A stretch of DNA of 23,301 nucleotides from DAOPJM01 sp035399665 (GTDB lineage Bacteria; Bacillota; Clostridia; Christensenellales; CAG-138): assembly GCA_035399665.1 (NCBI GenBank), contig DAOPJM010000030.1, forward strand, positions 1 to 23,301. The letters run 5' to 3'. Of the stretch, positions 13,414 through 20,977 are shown in pieces. The notes beneath the pieces were generated by a model. The model had not been told where the DNA came from. It did no database searches and saw only the letters and a program-made list of their open reading frames with translations. Numbering within the stretch: the first letter of the stretch is position 1; every line of letters begins with the position of its first letter. The position numbers and the translations under genes were made by a program.

Positions 13414-15297
13414 TCAGAACCTACTCTGACTGTTCCCCGCGACAAATCCTTCCTTCTCATAGATGCGGACCCACTCCTTCAGCTTGGTCAGGAATTCGTC
13501 ATTGGTCGCGGTCTTGCTGAGCATGGCTATAAGCTGCTCGGTAACATCGGTAGACGCACCACCCGCCATTACGCGGCGCAGCATATACACTCCGTCTAAC
13601 TCCTCCTTGGACAGCAGCAGATCCTCGCGCCTGGTTCCGGACTTGTAGATATCGATTGCAGGGAATATGCGCTTCTCGGCAAGCTTACGATCAAGATGAA
13701 TCTCCAAATTGCCTGTACCCTTGAACTCCTCATAAACGATGTCGTCAAGCTTGCTGCCTGTCTCAACCAAAGCCGTCGCGATAATGGTCAATGAGCCGCC
13801 GCCTTCGATGTTTCTCGCGGCTCCGAAGAAACGCTTGGGCTTATAGAACGCACCCGGATCCATGCCGCCCGAAAGTGTCTTGCCCGTCGGAGGAATGATG
13901 AGGTTGTACGCTCTCGTCAGCCTTGTAAGGCTGTCAAGCAGGATTACAACGTCCTTGCCCATCTCGACAAGTCGCATTGCGCGTTCCTGTACCATCTGCG
14001 AAACCTTGGCATGATGCTCCGGCATCTCGTCGAAGGTGGAGTATATGACCTCGCCCTTGACGCTGCGCTTCATGTCGGTAACTTCCTCAGGGCGTTCGTC
14101 CACCAACAGAACGATAAGATGTGCCTCAGGTGAATTGGTCGTGATGCCCCTTGCGATGTTCTTGAGCAGGGTCGTCTTACCCGCCTTGGGCTGCGACACT
14201 ATCATAGCTCTCGAGCCTTTGCCTATGGGGGCGATAAGGTCTATGAGCCTTGACGCTAAATCATTCTTCTCGCTCTCTATCTCAAGGGTGTACCTTTCCT
14301 GCGGGAAGATGGGCGTCAGCTCGTCAAAGTTGGGACGCTGCAAAATCTCTTCGGGAGTGACGCCATTGACGCGCTCGATATACATCAACGCCTCGAACTT
14401 GTCACCCTCGCGTCTGGGTCTTGCCTTGCCCTCTATATAGTCGCCTGCGCGCAGCGTGAATCTGCAAATCTGCGCTATGGCGATGTAAATATCCTTGGTG
14501 CCTGCATAATAATTATCGGTTCTGATGAATCCATAGGCGTCCATTATCTCAAGAACGCCCGCAACGTCGCGGCATTCTCCCTGCTCAATCATCTCCGGAA
14601 CCGCGGGATTTGTCGTGCCGTAATCGGAATTGTAGTAGCCCTCTACTCGCTCATAGGTTCTGCGATCTGCCGGCCTTCTGTCACGGTCTCTGTCGGCAGC
14701 ATTGTAACGCTGCGTATAGCCGTCCCTGCTTTGTCTGTAATTGTCCTGTCTATAATTATCCTGCCTGTAATTATCCTGCCTGTAATTGTCCTGTCTCTGT
14801 CTTGGCTGATAATCCCTGCTGTACCTTGACTGCCTTTCATCATACGGGGCATAGCCTCTTGTTGAGGTCTGTCTGTCCTGCTGGTGCTGATCGTCCTGAC
14901 GTATATAACCGCCCCTCTGTTTGTCCGTATTGTCTCTCATCGGCTGATACATGGATTCGGGCGACATGTTCTTTTTGGCTTGAGGCACATATTCCTCTGA
15001 CACAAAACGTTCCGGGTCAGGCAGCTTTGCGGCATTGGCATCGCTTTCATCAGGCTCATCGTCTTCAACAGACACGAAATCGTCTTCCTCCGCGTTTGTT
15101 TCAATAACTTCCTCATCGGGTCTTTTTACGGTGTATCCGGCTTTCCTGCCGGGTTTTTTGCGTGGCGGAACCTCGCCCTTCTCAATAAGGTCGATAAGCT
15201 CTCCCTTACGATATTTCGGTATGGAACGCACTCCCATCTCCTTTGCAATTTCTCTTAATTCCACCAAACTCTTGGCTTCCAATTCTGTTCGGGTCAT
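13414..15297 (-). CDS. rho: Transcription termination factor Rho with long disordered, repeat-bearing insertion
   Basis: A 627-residue RNA-dependent ATPase that ends transcription as a hexamer. Its N-terminal Rho_N (SAP-like) domain (5-40) is followed by a region of about 190 residues (42-235), first acidic, then dominated by R, Q, D, Y and N, with four tandem RQDNY units at 168-187. The OB-fold primary RNA-binding domain is about 240-310 (VLEIMDAYGFIRTDNYY). The ATPase core has Walker A SQPKAGKTTLL (368-378), LLVDERPEEVTDMKR (397-411), Walker B VVILLDSLTR (450-459), the Q/R-loop region around TGKTLSGGMDPGAFYKPKRF (471-490) and the C-terminal KSGTRREDLL. AGGAGG lies upstream of ATG 15297. Length is far above the roughly 420 residues of E. 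coli Rho because of the insertion. No clear terminator follows the gene. Confidence 0.98.
   Translation of the reverse strand: MTRTELEAKSLVELREIAKEMGVRSIPKYRKGELIDLIEKGEVPPRKKPGRKAGYTVKRPDEEVIETNAEEDDFVSVEDDEPDESDANAAKLPDPERFVSEEYVPQAKKNMSPESMYQPMRDNTDKQRGGYIRQDDQHQQDRQTSTRGYAPYDERQSRYSRDYQPRQRQDNYRQDNYRQDNYRQDNYRQSRDGYTQRYNAADRDRDRRPADRRTYERVEGYYNSDYGTTNPAVPEMIEQGECRDVAGVLEIMDAYGFIRTDNYYAGTKDIYIAIAQICRFTLRAGDYIEGKARPRREGDKFEALMYIERVNGVTPEEILQRPNFDELTPIFPQERYTLEIESEKNDLASRLIDLIAPIGKGSRAMIVSQPKAGKTTLLKNIARGITTNSPEAHLIVLLVDERPEEVTDMKRSVKGEVIYSTFDEMPEHHAKVSQMVQERAMRLVEMGKDVVILLDSLTRLTRAYNLIIPPTGKTLSGGMDPGAFYKPKRFFGAARNIEGGGSLTIIATALVETGSKLDDIVYEEFKGTGNLEIHLDRKLAEKRIFPAIDIYKSGTRREDLLLSKEELDGVYMLRRVMAGGASTDVTEQLIAMLSKTATNDEFLTKLKEWVRIYEKEGFVAGNSQSRF
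14737..14796 (-). repeat. Four tandem 15-bp repeats in rho encoding RQDNY
   Basis: Four adjacent 15-base units (14782-14796, 14767-14781, 14752-14766, 14737-14751 in coding order) each encode RQDNY. The first and last units are identical. The middle two differ from them only at synonymous C/T or A/G positions, so the peptide repeat is preserved while the DNA has drifted. Confidence 0.95.
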
Positions 15298-15346
15298 AAC
15301 TCCTCCTGGGTCATTAATGATATGATATATGTTTATTCCACTGTTT

Positions 15347-15375
15347 ATGCTATAATGAATTCACCAATTTGTCAA
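15347..15375 (-). promoter_or_regulatory. Probable promoter of rho
   Basis: Minus-strand perfect TTGACA (15370-15375), 17-base spacer and TAGCAT (15347-15352). The -10 matches four of six consensus positions. The predicted +1 near 15340 gives a leader of about 43 bases with AGGAGG before ATG 15297. Confidence 0.6.
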
Positions 15376-15486
15376 GCGTCAATTGTGACTTTTTTATGGA
15401 AATAACTAACTAATGTGACGATAAAATTTTCAATAATATCCGTTCGGGGCAGGAATGTCCCCGTTAAATACAATGTTTCAAGTTGT

Positions 15487-15532
15487 AAAAATTAATAATA
15501 AAGGGAGCCGCATTTTTTGTTGCAGCTCCCTT
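15487..15532 (-). terminator. Intrinsic terminator of the opp operon
   Basis: Minus-strand AAGGGAGC (15525-15532) pairs with GCTCCCTT (15501-15508), with further pairing of inner GCA/TGC bases around an A-rich loop. It is followed by TATTATTAATTTTT. It begins six bases after the small membrane protein stop. Confidence 0.85.
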
Positions 15533-15537
15533 CATGA

Positions 15538-15819
15538 TTACCATAACAGCCATAACAGCAGTATGAACAGCACCACTCCTCCGCCAATTACACCCACCAC
15601 GGTCAGTGCCCCAAGTACCGCATAAAAGCTATACCTTCTGGACTCCGCCCGCGTCAGCGCCTCGCCTGCCGCGACCTTGCGTTCAAGCTCGGCCTTTGCC
15701 TCTTTGCGGTTCTCGCGGTTGATGCGGCGATCATACCAGGGCATTCCCTCCACATCCATGTTGACAATGGTGCGTCCGTCATCATCGTCGTACTGCTTCG
15801 GTCCTCGCCTATTGCTCAT
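15538..15819 (-). CDS. Small tail-anchored membrane protein of unknown function
   Basis: A 93-residue protein that I do not recognise by name. It begins with a charged, acidic stretch (DDDDGRTIVNMDVEGMPWYD, residues 11-30), continues with a Lys/Glu-rich amphipathic helix (about 31-62) and ends in one hydrophobic segment (about 66-93, GALTVVGVIGGGVVLFILLL). There is no signal peptide, so the bulk should be cytoplasmic with a C-terminal anchor. It overlaps the end of oppF by 11 bases and is the last gene before the operon terminator, so it is probably made with the transporter. The DDGRTI...MPWY signature seems conserved among clostridial hypothetical proteins, from memory. A role linked to peptide uptake is only inferred from position. 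Confidence 0.8.
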   Translation of the reverse strand: MSNRRGPKQYDDDDGRTIVNMDVEGMPWYDRRINRENRKEAKAELERKVAAGEALTRAESRRYSFYAVLGALTVVGVIGGGVVLFILLLWLLW

Positions 15820-16918
15820 CGCCTTGATACGAGTCGTACAAGTGGCAGCAAACCATATGCCCGGGCTTAATCTCTAAAGGCTTAGGAGCAACCTTAGAGC
15901 ATATGTCCATGCACTTTGCGCAGCGGGTATGGAACTTGCAGCCTGAAGGCGGATTCGCCGGGGAGGGGATACTGCCCTGCAGAATGACGCGCTTCATCTT
16001 GACGTCGGGATCGGGAACGGGTATCGCGGAGAACAAAGCCTCGGTGTAGGGATGCAGCGGCTGTGAGAATATCTCCTCCTTGGAGGCAAACTCAACCATG
16101 TTGCCCAAATACATAACGCCTACGGTATCCGAGATATGCTCAACGACCGACAAGTCATGCGAGATGAACAGGTAGGTCAAGCCAAGCTCCTTCTGCAAGT
16201 CCATCAACAGGTTGATGATCTGCGCCTGAATCGAAACGTCCAAGGCGGAGACAGGCTCGTCGCAGACTATGAAATCGGGGTTCAGGGCTATCGACCTTGC
16301 GATGCAGATACGCTGACGCTGGCCGCCCGAAAACTCATGAGGATATCTGTCCTTGTAGTACGGCTGCAGACCGCACTGCTGCATGACCTTATCCATATGT
16401 GCGTCATAGTCGCGCATAGGCACGACATGATGCTCACGCACCGCTTCGCCGATTATCTCGGAAACGGGAAGTCTCGGTGAAAGGCTGGAGTAAGGGTCTT
16501 GGAAAATCATCTGAATCTTTGGCCTTAAGGCGCGCATTTCGGATGAAGAAAGCGAGAACAGATCCACGCCGTTGAATCTCACGGAGCCGGCGGTCTTTTC
16601 GTTGAGCCTAAGCAAGGTCTTGCCGACGGTGGTTTTGCCGCAGCCGGACTCTCCGACCAGACCCATCGTTGTGCCGCGCTTGATCGAGAAGCTGATGCCG
16701 TCTACCGCTCTGACATATCCCGCAAGGTGCGAGAACACGCCGGTCTTAATCGGGAAATACTTCATGAGGTTATCAACCTCTATGACGTTCTCCTCTTTGT
16801 GCGGGGGCACGGGCAGCGCGCCAACAGTCGCGATACGCTCTTTAAGCATTTCAAGACGGGCTCTGACCATCTCTCCCTTGCTCATGGGCTTGTTTTCGGT
16901 CTTTATGTTCGCTTCCAT
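15809..16918 (-). CDS. oppF: Oligopeptide/dipeptide ABC transporter ATP-binding protein OppF-like
   Basis: A 369-residue ATPase that powers peptide import at the inner face of the membrane as the partner of OppD. The N-terminal helical extension (1-45) precedes the nucleotide-binding domain: Walker A GLVGESGCGKTT, Q-loop QMIFQDPYSSLSPR, signature FSGGQRQRICIARS, Walker B FIVCDEPVSALD and the switch histidine in FISHDLS. The C-terminal oligopeptide domain has cysteines in GCKFHTRCAKCMDIC and VCCHLY, matching the cluster-binding cysteines of this family. The start at ATG 16918 is one base after the oppD stop, with AAGGGGG inside the oppD end. It overlaps the following small membrane protein gene by 11 bases. 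Confidence 0.93.
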   Translation of the reverse strand: MEANIKTENKPMSKGEMVRARLEMLKERIATVGALPVPPHKEENVIEVDNLMKYFPIKTGVFSHLAGYVRAVDGISFSIKRGTTMGLVGESGCGKTTVGKTLLRLNEKTAGSVRFNGVDLFSLSSSEMRALRPKIQMIFQDPYSSLSPRLPVSEIIGEAVREHHVVPMRDYDAHMDKVMQQCGLQPYYKDRYPHEFSGGQRQRICIARSIALNPDFIVCDEPVSALDVSIQAQIINLLMDLQKELGLTYLFISHDLSVVEHISDTVGVMYLGNMVEFASKEEIFSQPLHPYTEALFSAIPVPDPDVKMKRVILQGSIPSPANPPSGCKFHTRCAKCMDICSKVAPKPLEIKPGHMVCCHLYDSYQGDEQ

Positions 16919-16919
16919 A

Positions 16920-18056
16920 TTATTCCCCCTTCTCGTCGTACAGGTAGCAACTCACGACGTGCGTAGGCGATACATGGATCTCATGCGGATATTCGCCATT
17001 GCACTTTGCGACGCAGCGTTCACAACGATCTTTGAAATAGCAGTAGTTTGGCATGTTTATCGGGTTGGGAACCGTGCCGGGGATGCTGTACAGTCTCTCC
17101 GTCCTGCAATTAACGACAGGCTTGGAGGCCATCAGGCCGATGGTGTACGGATGACGCGGGTCATGGAACACCTCGCTTGCGGTACCCTTCTCAACTATTC
17201 TGCCCGCGTACATGACAACGACGAAGTCCGCCATTTCAGCGATAACGCCAAGGTCATGCGTTATAAGCATAATGCTTGAATTGATCTGATCCTTGAGGTT
17301 ACGCAGAAGGTCAAGGATCTGGGCCTGTATCGTAACGTCCAAAGCCGTAGTCGGCTCATCGGCTATAATAAGTCTCGGGTCGCAGGCCAACGCCATGGCT
17401 ATCATGACACGCTGACGCATACCGCCTGACAGCTCATGCGCGTACATCTGATACACGCCCTCGCTGTTCGCGATGCCAACCTTCTCAAGCATCTCGATGG
17501 AACGGGTCTTGCATTGCTCATCGGGCCATTGCGGGTAATGAAGATGAAGTACCTCGTCAAGCTGGAAGCCTATCCTGAACACGGGGTTCAGGCTTGTCAT
17601 TGGCTCCTGGAATATCATTGAGACCTTGGAACCGCGGATATGCTCCATGACATAAGTCGGGGTGGCTGCGATGTTGTAGACATGTTCGCCCGTATTGAAG
17701 CGAATTTCGCCCTCGACAATCTGACCCTGCGGACGCTGCACAAGCTGCATCAGCGATAGGCTGGTGACGGATTTACCGCAACCGGACTCGCCAACGACGC
17801 CAACGGTCTTCCCTGTGGGTACGTCGAAGCTCACGCCGTCAACCGCCTTGACAGTGCCTATATCGGTGAAGAAATAGGTGTGCAGGTTGTCGAACTCAAC
17901 GACGTTGTTGGGGTCGCGCATCTGAGTTTCATACTCAGACGGATCGACGTGCTTGCGCTTGCGGCGCTTCTCTATCTCATTTGTTATCCTGCGATTCACT
18001 CTGGAGATCTTCGCGGATTCGTGTGCCTTGATGTAATTTGCGTTTTTCTTTGCCAT
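16920..18056 (-). CDS. oppD: Oligopeptide/dipeptide ABC transporter ATP-binding protein OppD-like
   Basis: A 378-residue ATPase, half of the OppD/OppF motor. Its first 45 residues are an unusually basic extension (IEKRRKRKH). The nucleotide-binding domain has Walker A GVVGESGCGKSVTS, Q-loop MIFQEPMTSLNP, signature LSGGMRQRVMIAMAL, Walker B LIIADEPTTALD and LITHDLG. The C-terminal domain carries cysteines in YCYFKDRCERCVAKC and VSCYLY, as in family members that bind an iron-sulfur cluster. Start ATG 18056 follows the oppC stop by five bases with AGAGGT upstream. The substrate class is inferred from family and operon; peptide type is unknown. Confidence 0.93.
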   Translation of the reverse strand: MAKKNANYIKAHESAKISRVNRRITNEIEKRRKRKHVDPSEYETQMRDPNNVVEFDNLHTYFFTDIGTVKAVDGVSFDVPTGKTVGVVGESGCGKSVTSLSLMQLVQRPQGQIVEGEIRFNTGEHVYNIAATPTYVMEHIRGSKVSMIFQEPMTSLNPVFRIGFQLDEVLHLHYPQWPDEQCKTRSIEMLEKVGIANSEGVYQMYAHELSGGMRQRVMIAMALACDPRLIIADEPTTALDVTIQAQILDLLRNLKDQINSSIMLITHDLGVIAEMADFVVVMYAGRIVEKGTASEVFHDPRHPYTIGLMASKPVVNCRTERLYSIPGTVPNPINMPNYCYFKDRCERCVAKCNGEYPHEIHVSPTHVVSCYLYDEKGE

Positions 18057-18061
18057 TGCGA

Positions 18062-19861
18062 TTACCTCTTCATCTTAGGATCGAACGCATCGCGCAGACC
18101 ATCGCCAACGAAGTTGAAGCCCAACACCGTAAGCAGTATCAACGCGCCCGCAGGAATCCAGACCCACCATGCGGTTCTCATGATCTGCATGTCGGTCGCC
18201 TGGTTGATGATGGAGCCCCAAGACGCCATCGGGTATTTAACGCCCAGACCCAAGAAGCCCAAAGTTGCTTCGGAAATGATGACGCCGCCAAGACCCATTG
18301 AAGCCTGGACTATCAACAGAGGCATGACATTCGGCACCAGATGACGGAAAATACGCCTTGAGGTCTTTATGCCCGTGGCTTCGGTCGCAACCATGAAGTC
18401 CTGCTCACGCAGCGACAGTATCTGACCTCTGACCACACGCGCCGTTCCCGTCCAACCTAAGATACCCATTATCGCCATCAATATGAAGATACGTTGAATA
18501 CCTGGAACCTTGAGGTTATCCATTACGTTACCAAGTATGATTATCATCGGGTAGAACGGAATGGCGTTGAACAGATCGACCAAACGCATCAATATCGTGT
18601 CGATTACACCGCCGAAGTAACCAGAAATGCCGCCGATGACGACGCCGATGATTATCTCAAAGAAGATAACAACGAAGCCGACCATCAACGAAATCCTGCC
18701 GCCGTACATGAGTCGCGTCAGAACATCCATGCCGTTGTTCTCCGTACCAAGCCAATGCTCGGAGTTTGGAGCCGCGTTTGCAAGGAACAGCTGAACGGGC
18801 TGCTTAGTGTCAAGATAATAGTTAGAGTTGACCAGGTTGATCTGAGTTTCTACCGTCTCGCCCTTGTTGTTGACAAAGGTGAAGTACTCGCCCTTGTCCC
18901 TGATGGTGCTGATGGCGGTAAGAATGAAGTCGTTAGTAAGCACGGTTCCTGAGCTTTCGGTACCGATTACTATATCACTTATCAGAATGACGTCTTGATT
19001 GTTGACCCTGACTACGGTGTCGTCACCGTCTTCATCAACGATAAATGTGACGCCATCATACTCAACAGAAGGAATGTTGCTCATCCTCGCAACTTCCATC
19101 TCATAAGCGAAGTTGAAGCTGTTGCAAAGAGCTTCGTAATCGCTGTCCAACGCTCTGTAAACATCATATGTGGTCATGGCAAATGGCTCGCCTGATATAG
19201 TAAACGTCAGGTCTACCTGCTTGCCGGAAACCTCGATTATGGTGTCGTTGTACTCGATCTCCTTAGGGCCGCTCTTGCTGCCTGCGCGGGCCAGTATAAC
19301 ACCCAACATGGCTTCATCGACCAAGGACTCATCGTACCATGTCACCTCGCCCATGCTCGCCTTTGCAATCTCAATCGTGCTGCTTATCGCGGAGCTTATC
19401 TTTCCGTCGAGCGAGATATCCATTACGGTCAGCATATAGTCATTGCCGGAAGAGTCGGAGAAATCGATTGTGGAGCCAACTTGAAGGTTCTTTGCCTTGC
19501 CCAACTCCAGCAGCATGGCCGACCTTGCGCCCGTTCCGAACTCGCTTCCCTCTTCCACATAATACCTTGGGTCTACGTTGTACCTTGCCGTGGCGTATCT
19601 GCGATATTCAAACGCGTCGTTGTCCATAAACTTCTGGTCAATCGCGTACGGGGAGAACAGAGGTCCCAAGAAAGAGAAGATGAACATGATGACGATGATG
19701 ACAAAGCCAATGATGGCAAGCTTGTTTCTGATGAAACGCTTGAAAACCATCATGGAAGGCGACAGAACCTTGATTCTGCGCGCATCATCCAACGCAAGCT
19801 GCTCCTCTTTCTTTTCGGGCTGCTGAGCGTTCTTATTCAATAAGAATCTATTTTTTAGCAT
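18062..19861 (-). CDS. oppC: Oligopeptide ABC transporter permease OppC-like with large extracellular insertion
   Basis: A 599-residue permease, about twice the usual 300. TM1 is at about 47-66. The sequence reaches SPYAID at about 70-75, and the canonical HWLGTENNGMDVLTRLMYGG only resumes at 369-388. The roughly 290 residues between contain beta-strand-like, acidic and Ser/Thr-rich sequence and no membrane segment, so they should form a domain on the outer face. The remaining TM segments (about 388-585) and the EAA loop (VATEATGIKTSRRIFRHLVP, 491-510), which contacts the ATPases, are normal. GGAGGTG precedes ATG 19861. It lies ten bases after oppB. The insertion has no frameshift and is clearly part of the gene. 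Confidence 0.92.
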   Translation of the reverse strand: MLKNRFLLNKNAQQPEKKEEQLALDDARRIKVLSPSMMVFKRFIRNKLAIIGFVIIVIMFIFSFLGPLFSPYAIDQKFMDNDAFEYRRYATARYNVDPRYYVEEGSEFGTGARSAMLLELGKAKNLQVGSTIDFSDSSGNDYMLTVMDISLDGKISSAISSTIEIAKASMGEVTWYDESLVDEAMLGVILARAGSKSGPKEIEYNDTIIEVSGKQVDLTFTISGEPFAMTTYDVYRALDSDYEALCNSFNFAYEMEVARMSNIPSVEYDGVTFIVDEDGDDTVVRVNNQDVILISDIVIGTESSGTVLTNDFILTAISTIRDKGEYFTFVNNKGETVETQINLVNSNYYLDTKQPVQLFLANAAPNSEHWLGTENNGMDVLTRLMYGGRISLMVGFVVIFFEIIIGVVIGGISGYFGGVIDTILMRLVDLFNAIPFYPMIIILGNVMDNLKVPGIQRIFILMAIMGILGWTGTARVVRGQILSLREQDFMVATEATGIKTSRRIFRHLVPNVMPLLIVQASMGLGGVIISEATLGFLGLGVKYPMASWGSIINQATDMQIMRTAWWVWIPAGALILLTVLGFNFVGDGLRDAFDPKMKR

Positions 19862-19871
19862 ACGACACCTC

Positions 19872-20861
19872 CTAATTCACGCGGACGCGGGGGTCGACGA
19901 CGGCGTACATAATGTCCGCCAGTATCAGGCTGACCTGAGTCAAAACCATGATGAAGGTGGTGTAGAACATCGTAAACGGAATGTCGCCCGCCACCATCGC
20001 TGTGAATGAAATTCGTCCTATGCCTTCGATTTCAAACAATTGCTCGGTTATCATCGCGCCTCCGAACATGCTCGGCAGCAGATAACTCATATAGGACACC
20101 AACGGGATAAGGGTGTTGCGGAAGGCGTGTCTGTTGATTACGACCTTTTCCGGCAGACCCTTTGCTCTGGCCGTACGGATGTAGTCCGCATTCAGAACCT
20201 CCAGCATGTTCGTCCTCGTATAACGAGTAAGACCGCCGACTGAAAGCATGGCCAAAGTAATTACAGGCAGGCAGAAGTGATACGCGATGTCAAGCACTTT
20301 GCCGAACTGCGTCATCTGTGAAAAATCCCTGCTCTGCATACCGTTTAGCGGGAACCACCCTAACTGAACGGCAAAAACGTATTTCAACAATGTCGCAAGA
20401 TAGAAGGTCGGAAGCGAAATACACGCCAAGGCAATGACCATGATAGCATAGTCGGTCCTACTGTACTGCTTTCGCGCCGCCAGAATACCAAGCGGGATAC
20501 ATATGACAGTCTGTAAGATCAGCGTGATGATATTCATCAGCACCGACCACCATATTACATCTTCGAATTTGTCCACGACCTTTCCCGCATATTGCCAGGA
20601 ATCGCCGAAATCGCCGCGGACAGCGTCGCCGAGCCATTTTACAAAGCCCACAGGAACGGATTTGTCAAGGCCATACTGTTCTTTTAATCTCTGAAGGACC
20701 TCTTCATATTGCAAGCGTCCGTTTGAGCTTGCCGAATACTCCCTTGCTTTTTTCTCAACATAGCTTGCGGGTAGGCAACGCAAAACAGCATACACCACAA
20801 ATGCGCCCATCACAACTATGAGGATTCCGAGCATAAGTCTCCTAATTAAGAATTTCCACAT
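19872..20861 (-). CDS. oppB: Oligopeptide ABC transporter permease OppB-like
   Basis: A 329-residue inner-membrane permease that pairs with OppC. It has an N-terminal TM (about 10-30, LGILIVVMGAFVVYAVLRCL), a short extracellular region with LKEQYGLDKSVPVGFVKWL and GDFGDSW, then five TM segments. The EAA loop is RTARAKGLPEKVVINRHAFR, followed by NTLIPL. It ends in VDPRVRVN, a normal family tail. The length is typical. GAGGGGG lies upstream of ATG 20861. It is separated from oppA by 116 bases that hold several stem-loops. Confidence 0.94.
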   Translation of the reverse strand: MWKFLIRRLMLGILIVVMGAFVVYAVLRCLPASYVEKKAREYSASSNGRLQYEEVLQRLKEQYGLDKSVPVGFVKWLGDAVRGDFGDSWQYAGKVVDKFEDVIWWSVLMNIITLILQTVICIPLGILAARKQYSRTDYAIMVIALACISLPTFYLATLLKYVFAVQLGWFPLNGMQSRDFSQMTQFGKVLDIAYHFCLPVITLAMLSVGGLTRYTRTNMLEVLNADYIRTARAKGLPEKVVINRHAFRNTLIPLVSYMSYLLPSMFGGAMITEQLFEIEGIGRISFTAMVAGDIPFTMFYTTFIMVLTQVSLILADIMYAVVDPRVRVN

Positions 20862-20977
20862 GCAATAACCCCCTCGCTGTTTACATAACAGCCGTTACAG
20901 TAATCATATACATTGAGCCCACCAAGAAAATGGCGGGCTCAATGCTGTAATGCCCTAAATCACGCTTTACGCTGTGA
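20862..20977 (-). other. Intercistronic region with three stem-loops between oppA and oppB
   Basis: The main hairpin pairs 20911-20923 with 20932-20944 over 13 bp with one G-T pair and an eight-base loop. No T-run follows, so it is not an intrinsic terminator. Two smaller 6-bp hairpins flank it: AATCAC/GTGATT (20958-20963 with 20974-20979, touching the oppA stop) and GCTGTT/AACAGC (20876-20881 with 20887-20892), which abuts the oppB ribosome binding site. Such hairpins commonly protect the 3' end of binding-protein mRNA, giving more binding protein than permease. Confidence 0.7.

Larger units (their letters stand above)
15298..15537. other. Intergenic region between the opp operon terminator and rho
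   Basis: This 240-base stretch holds the opp-end terminator (15487-15532), the rho promoter (15347-15375) and a possible second upstream minus-strand promoter, GGGACA (15456-15461), 17 bases, TATTAT (15433-15438). The second promoter overlaps a CGGGG/CCCCG inverted repeat (15446-15464) with a nine-base loop. I see no small gene, riboswitch or T-box here. Confidence 0.5.

Noticed and set aside
14737..14796. CRISPR-like repeats
   Set aside because: The 15-base units are adjacent with no spacers and encode an in-frame RQDNY repeat in Rho.
15351..15356. Plus-strand TATAAT upstream of rho
   Set aside because: It has no good -35 at 16-18 bases and no plus-strand gene follows. The same bases fit the minus-strand rho promoter region.
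20911..20944. Intrinsic terminator between oppA and oppB
   Set aside because: The hairpin is strong but no T-run follows on the transcribed strand, and the operon continues in tight spacing.
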